Source: JALQTD01 sp036825655 (GTDB lineage: Bacteria > Bacteroidota > Bacteroidia > Flavobacteriales_D > Sanyastnellaceae). Taken from it: a stretch of DNA of 6,667 bases. This document shows positions 5,586-6,667 of this stretch, piece by piece. Position 1 is the first letter of the stretch, and each line of letters starts with the position of its first letter. Location of the stretch: the NCBI GenBank assembly GCA_036825655.1, contig DAISXU010000119.1, positions 1 through 6,667 on the forward strand. The letters are read 5' to 3'. The position numbers and the translations under genes are program-made. The notes beneath the pieces were generated by a model, which was not told where the DNA came from, did not search any database, and saw nothing but the letters and a program-made list of their open reading frames with translations.

Positions 5586-6667
5586 TCATTGCACGATCAA
5601 CTTAAGCGGCAACGCATCGTTCATGTGCACGATGTAAATGCCTGGAGTCCAACCGGAAACCGACCATTTCCGCCACTCACCGCGAGAGAATAGCCCTTCC
5701 CAAACGACTCGCCCCCCCACATCCAATACTTCAACGGCGCTCCTTTCAGATGCCACACCACACCGAACCCAATCACTCGATGGATTGGGATACAACACGG
5801 GCTGTGATCGCAACAACGTCATCTCCTCAGTGCCCACAACTGTGGCATTGGGTGGAAGTATGATTTGGTCTACCCAAGCAGCGTCCGCTCCTCCACTGAC
5901 CAGTTCGTCTTTCTCATAAGTCCAGCTCAATGAATGTTGGCCACCGAAGACCACGAAGGACTCCGTAGCCCATGGCTCCTCACCACTCCAAGAGGCTTGA
6001 GTTTGGCCATCTATTTTGAAATGAAGGAAATCAAAACCAACCTCACTGCTCACAGCGCGTGCGAATGAAATTTCACCCCAATTCGCAAAAGACACTTCCA
6101 GCGACAAGGTGGTTAGGCCACCATCGAGGATGCCTCCACTCTGCATGGAGGTTTCTCCGCTGAAAAAATTCGCTGTCGTTTCAAACCAAGGAGTGCCACT
6201 CGCATTGGACCAAGGCCAAGTGCTGGAAACCTCCCAATCTTCGACCTGAAGGTCAACCGCTGCGCTGCATTGCTCTGAAGTTGAGGAATACGGCCCTGCT
6301 TGAATTCCCCAAACCCAATCCACATGGCTGCCCTGAGGAACTGCGTCATCAACGATGATGGGCGCCATCAATTGAATCGACTCACCTGGGGCAATGGCAT
6401 CCGACTCAGAAGCACTGCTGCCAACAACTTCCAATGGCCCCGCCACAGAAATCAGTTCCATGGACGCGTTCATCGCGGCTCCTCCCCCGACATTCGTCAA
6501 AGAAATGCCGGCAAACGCCGTCTCACCAGATTGCAACCACCCATCCCCTTCGTCATCCAAAAGGCAAGTCCCCCAATTCCAAACCGGTGCATGGACCTCC
6601 AATGAAAATCCAGCCGTCCACATCTGCCCACCATCGCCTTCCAAAAGCAAATCAAACCAAATCAACT
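5586..6667 (-). CDS. C-terminal part of a large T9SS-exported protein, possibly a gingipain-like C25 peptidase (5' truncated by window edge)
   Basis: The reverse frame is open to the right edge, so the start and any catalytic domain are outside; about 359 residues are visible. Numbering from the edge: residues 24-140 look like a beta-sandwich of the CARDB/Ig type, with an acidic loop DDEGDGWLQSGE (37-48) that could bind calcium. Residues 141-271 match a module remembered from Bacteroidota surface peptidases: VEDWE near the start, then ISFARAVSSEVGFDFLHFKIDG, WSGEEPW, HSLSWTYEKDELVSGGADAAWVDQIILP. It resembles a MAM / cleaved-adhesin jelly roll. Residues 290-359 are a type IX sorting domain: YPNPSS at 292, VEVLDVGGRVV, GWTPGIYIV, last strand LKLIVQ. 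Export to the cell surface or medium by T9SS is well supported. The peptidase assignment rests only on the tail modules, which also occur on other surface proteins. It is convergent with the DjlA-like gene, with a 7-bp gap. Confidence 0.85.
   Translation of the reverse strand, partial: LIWFDLLLEGDGGQMWTAGFSLEVHAPVWNWGTCLLDDEGDGWLQSGETAFAGISLTNVGGGAAMNASMELISVAGPLEVVGSSASESDAIAPGESIQLMAPIIVDDAVPQGSHVDWVWGIQAGPYSSTSEQCSAAVDLQVEDWEVSSTWPWSNASGTPWFETTANFFSGETSMQSGGILDGGLTTLSLEVSFANWGEISFARAVSSEVGFDFLHFKIDGQTQASWSGEEPWATESFVVFGGQHSLSWTYEKDELVSGGADAAWVDQIILPPNATVVGTEEMTLLRSQPVLYPNPSSDWVRCGVASERSAVEVLDVGGRVVWEGLFSRGEWRKWSVSGWTPGIYIVHMNDALPLKLIVQ

Noticed and set aside
6133..6151. 6-bp inverted repeat CCTCCA / TGGAGG in the T9SS gene
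   Set aside because: Repeats of this length are common by chance; no supporting context.
1..6667. Search by eye for CRISPR repeats, insertion-sequence ends, tRNA genes and phage or defence genes
   Set aside because: No regularly spaced repeats, transposase motifs, cloverleaf or defence-type domains were seen; all large open frames with protein-like character are assigned.

Overview
The window is ordinary bacterial chromosome. It almost certainly comes from a member of the Bacteroidota, probably a Flavobacteriales-type lineage. Two proteins end in type IX secretion (T9SS) C-terminal sorting domains (PNP motif, G-x-Y-x-V strand, basic-hydrophobic last strand), a system restricted to that phylum. 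None of the four start codons inside the window has a recognisable Shine-Dalgarno sequence, which also fits the phylum. Base composition looks near 50% GC throughout, and no mobile element, tRNA, rRNA, CRISPR array or transfer boundary was seen.

Layout: five genes on the + strand, then one convergent gene on the - strand. (1) The C-terminal part of uvrA (2-1186), entering from the left edge. (2) A LOG-family / TIGR00730 nucleotide-5'-monophosphate phosphoribohydrolase (1206-1895), 19 bp after uvrA. (3) A small secreted T9SS cargo protein of unknown function (1899-2840), 3 bp after the LOG gene. (4) A 117-bp intergenic region (2841-2957). (5) htpG, the bacterial Hsp90 (2958-4856). (6) A membrane-anchored TerB + J-domain (DjlA-like) Hsp40 (4853-5578), overlapping htpG by 4 bp (ATGA). 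(7) On the - strand, the C-terminal part of a large T9SS-exported protein (5586-6667, running off the right edge). Its tail modules resemble those behind gingipain-like C25 peptidases. Only 7 bp separate the two convergent stop codons.

Functionally the window has three blocks. The left block (uvrA, LOG, secreted protein) is closely spaced and could be one transcript, although the three functions are unrelated. The middle block, an Hsp90 translationally coupled to a membrane-tethered J-protein, is the most coherent unit: a chaperone plus a likely co-chaperone that would bring DnaK to the membrane. The right block is an exported surface or secreted protein.

The most interesting non-coding signal lies in the htpG upstream gap. 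A perfect 11-bp inverted repeat (2873-2904) and a shorter palindrome with the same GACA/TGTC core (2847-2859) precede a sequence with the exact spacing of a sigma-54 (RpoN) -24/-12 promoter (2914-2928). A second perfect 11-bp inverted repeat lies inside the djlA-like coding region (4985-5009), at the junction between the membrane anchor and the TerB domain. I found no clear candidate for a wholly new system. The htpG regulatory arrangement is the part most worth following up.
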